Origin: Holophagales bacterium UBA5704
GTDB taxonomy: Bacteria > Acidobacteriota > Thermoanaerobaculia > Multivoradales > UBA5704
DNA: 64,000 bases
Direction of reading: 5' to 3'
Assembly (NCBI GenBank): GCA_002420005.1
Contig: DIHE01000171.1
Span: 100,112 to 164,111 of the forward strand
Each line of letters begins with the position of its first letter. Positions within the stretch are counted from its first letter, which is position 1. Made by a program: the position numbers and the translations under genes. The notes below the pieces were generated by a model. The model had not been told where the DNA came from. It did not search any database and saw only the letters and a list, made by a program, of their open reading frames with translations. This document shows, piece by piece, positions 62,300 to 64,000 of this stretch.

Positions 62300-63220
62300 C
62301 TACAGGGATCGCGACGGGGGCTCACCCCCCCACGCCACCACGAACGCGACGCCATCCCCCAGCACGGTGACCAGCCGCAGGGCGAGCGCGGCGGAGAGGG
62401 CGGTTCCGGGGCCGTAGAGGGGGGCGGTGCCGGCGACGAGGAGGGCTTCGCGGATGCCCAGGCCGGCGGGGGCTCCGGGGGTGAGGAAGCCGGCGACCCA
62501 GGCGAGGGCGAAGGCGGGGACGGCGCGGCCCCAGGGGGTGTCGGGGGGCGCGGCGAAGAGGTGGCGGGCGAGCAGCTCGAAGGCGAGGCCCCAGCAGGCG
62601 AAGCTCAGGGCGTAGAGGAGCATCGTGCCGCCCAGGGTCGCGACGCCGGGACGCGGGAGACGGTCGAGGCCGGTGTGGCGGCGGAGCCTCCCGGGAAACC
62701 AGCGCTCGACGGCGTGGACGAGGCCGAACGGGGCCAGGACGGCGGCGAGGGCGAGGAGGGCGATCTTCCACGGCGCGGTGAGGGTCTGTCCGGTGCCGGC
62801 GGTCAGGAGGGCGCCGGCGGCGGCGGTGACGATCAGGCCGGTGGTCTCGAAGACGAAGGTGAGCGCGCTGCGGTGGAGAGGGATGCCGTGGCGCTTCGCC
62901 AGCGCGGCGCGGCCGAGGTATTGGCCGACGTTGCCCGGAAGATATTTGCCCACCTGGGCGAGACCCCAGACGGTGAGCACGGTGCGCAGGCGCACCGGAG
63001 CTTCCGGAGCACGCAGAAGGAGGTACCAGGCGGTGCCTCCGGCCAGCACCATCAGCAGATACAACCCGAGCGCCGCGGCGAGGGCACCGGCCGCCGGCGG
63101 GCTCATGGTGACCGCCGGAAACGAGGCCGCGTGGCGCGCCGCCATCCAGCCGAGATAGGCGAGGCTCGCCGCGAAGGCCAGCAGCCCGAGGATTCGCGGG
63201 AGGCGTTCGGAGAGCTTCAT
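62300..63220 (-). CDS. LPG_synthase_TM / UPF0104-family membrane protein
   Basis: The product is 306 residues (MKLSERLPRILGLLAFAASL). About eight membrane helices and the motif KYLPGNVGQYLGRAALAKRH are those of the lysylphosphatidylglycerol synthetase transmembrane family (AglD/GtrA-like flippase group). It ends TPGAPAGLGIREALLVAGTA and a Gly/Trp tail. It probably moves or modifies a lipid-linked sugar or lipid in the membrane. The start overlaps the stop of the methyltransferase gene by four bases (ATGA), so the two are coupled. Confidence 0.88.
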   Translation of the reverse strand: MKLSERLPRILGLLAFAASLAYLGWMAARHAASFPAVTMSPPAAGALAAALGLYLLMVLAGGTAWYLLLRAPEAPVRLRTVLTVWGLAQVGKYLPGNVGQYLGRAALAKRHGIPLHRSALTFVFETTGLIVTAAAGALLTAGTGQTLTAPWKIALLALAAVLAPFGLVHAVERWFPGRLRRHTGLDRLPRPGVATLGGTMLLYALSFACWGLAFELLARHLFAAPPDTPWGRAVPAFALAWVAGFLTPGAPAGLGIREALLVAGTAPLYGPGTALSAALALRLVTVLGDGVAFVVAWGGEPPSRSL

Positions 63221-64000
63221 GCGGCGGGCGGGGTGCGGCGGGCGAGGACGAGATAGCCGGTCCCCAGGTCGCGGTGGCGGAACCAGGTCTGCAGGCGGAA
63301 GGCGAGGCGAAAGAGAAGCCGGCCCGGTGCGCTGGCCTGGAGCGGCCAGAGGCGGGCTTCCAGGCCGCGCGAGACGCCGCTCTGCGCCGTGGCCTCCGCA
63401 AGCCCGGCCGCCGCGCTCCGGCGGGCGAGTGCGCGGGCGTGCGACCAGGCGCGCAGAGGTTCCACCAGGTTGCTGAGCGGAAAGCCGTAGCATTCGAGGT
63501 CCATCACGGTGAAGCCGCAGGCTTCGAAGAGCTGGCGGAGCCCGTCCTTTTCATAGCGCCGGTAGTGGCCCGCCCAGACGTCCGTGGCGCTCCAGCGGTG
63601 GGCATGGGCGGGCACGGAGAGGAGGAGGTGGCCGCCGGGGCGCAGCCATTCCCGCCAACCGGCGAGCGCCGCCCGGTCGTCCTCGATGTGCTCCAGCACC
63701 TCGCAGGCGACGAGCGCGTCGAACGCTCCGCGCCAGGTGTCCGAAGGCTCGCGGGCGATCGGCACGTCCGGGTTCAGGGTGGAGGCGAGCCGGAAGGCCT
63801 CGTCCGACGTCTCCAGAGCGGCGCAGGTGAATCCCAGCTCCGCCAGATCGGCGAGCAGCGCGCCGGCTCCGGGACCGATCTCCAGGAGCCGGCCTCCCCC
63901 CAGCCCTTCGGCCAGGGCGAGGAGGCGCGCCCGGCGCAGGGCATAGCGCGGCGCGGGCACCCAGCCGAGGGCGGGGGCGGCGCGGCCGAAGAGGGACCTC
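63217..64000 (-). CDS. class I SAM-dependent methyltransferase (5' end beyond window)
   Basis: The frame is open through base 64000 without a start: upstream of the GTG at 63960 it continues RSLFGRAAPALGWVPAPRYA, which reads as genuine protein, so the true start is outside. Visible motifs are LLEIGPGAGALLADLAELGF (SAM-binding), LVACEVLEHIEDDRAAL and WREWLRPGGHLLLSVP. It is a class I methyltransferase; the substrate is not known. The link to the overlapping LPG_synthase_TM gene suggests envelope lipid or glycan modification. Confidence 0.88.
   Translation of the reverse strand, partial: RSLFGRAAPALGWVPAPRYALRRARLLALAEGLGGGRLLEIGPGAGALLADLAELGFTCAALETSDEAFRLASTLNPDVPIAREPSDTWRGAFDALVACEVLEHIEDDRAALAGWREWLRPGGHLLLSVPAHAHRWSATDVWAGHYRRYEKDGLRQLFEACGFTVMDLECYGFPLSNLVEPLRAWSHARALARRSAAAGLAEATAQSGVSRGLEARLWPLQASAPGRLLFRLAFRLQTWFRHRDLGTGYLVLARRTPPAA

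Overview
The window is a GC-rich bacterial chromosome segment of about two thirds G+C. The gene content best fits an Acidobacteriota bacterium, possibly class Thermoanaerobaculia. Support comes from an ADOP-type duplicated permease, periplasmic-propeller histidine kinases, large secreted subtilases (one with an IPTL-CTERM tail), an ELWxxDGT-repeat protein, PDDEXK Uma2 nucleases and a Ser/Thr kinase fused to AAA/TPR modules. No ribosomal RNA, tRNA or other strict phylogenetic marker was seen, so the assignment is inference. No CRISPR array, phage or transposase gene was recognised.

Layout. 1-9 kb: secreted proteins (ELWxxDGT repeats, a Cys-containing secreted protein, an M48 lipoprotein metalloprotease, a 1724-residue subtilase). 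9-15 kb: an SPFH membrane protein with a ribbon-helix-helix partner and a 26-bp perfect palindromic operator, a Uma2 nuclease, a nuclease-helicase fusion, and two overlapping DUF488 genes. 14.8-18.2 kb: a small membrane protein, a CxxC secreted protein and a ZnuD-like TonB receptor with His/acidic loops, probably for metal uptake. 18.3-23.5 kb: a 5'-truncated ATPase remnant, iteron-like repeats and a four-gene BMP/nucleoside-type ABC importer. 23.5-28.3 kb: S9 peptidase, PBP4-type DD-peptidase and SpoIIE-type phosphatase. 28.3-29 kb: an intergenic region with an 18-unit 20-bp tandem array and a broken TPR-gene fragment. 29-33 kb: a secreted glycosidase-like protein with an unknown secreted partner, and an HTH-TPR regulator. 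33-42 kb: three tandem paralogous propeller histidine kinases, one lacking its ATPase domain. 42-55 kb: ADOP permease, a second subtilase, a hydrolase-like secreted protein, a kinase/pseudocyclase/AAA/TPR giant, an M20 peptidase and a stand-alone RAM-domain protein.

55-62.3 kb is the accessory, defence-like region. It holds a DUF3800 gene with a Phd-like overlapping small ORF behind a near-consensus leaderless promoter, flanked by a duplicated gene end and REP-like hairpins. Next come a two-gene operon of a KAP P-loop NTPase and a NACHT STAND NTPase with a striking Arg-Asp/Ala-Arg low-complexity tract, and a PIN-domain toxin-antitoxin pair. The window ends in a flippase-like LPG_synthase_TM protein overlapping a SAM methyltransferase that runs off the edge.

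How the parts work together: most of the first 55 kb serves the envelope and surroundings (secreted proteases and hydrolases, metal and nucleoside import, periplasmic sensing through propeller kinases, peptidoglycan trimming). The best candidate for an undescribed system is the KAP-NACHT operon with its DUF3800 and toxin-antitoxin neighbours.
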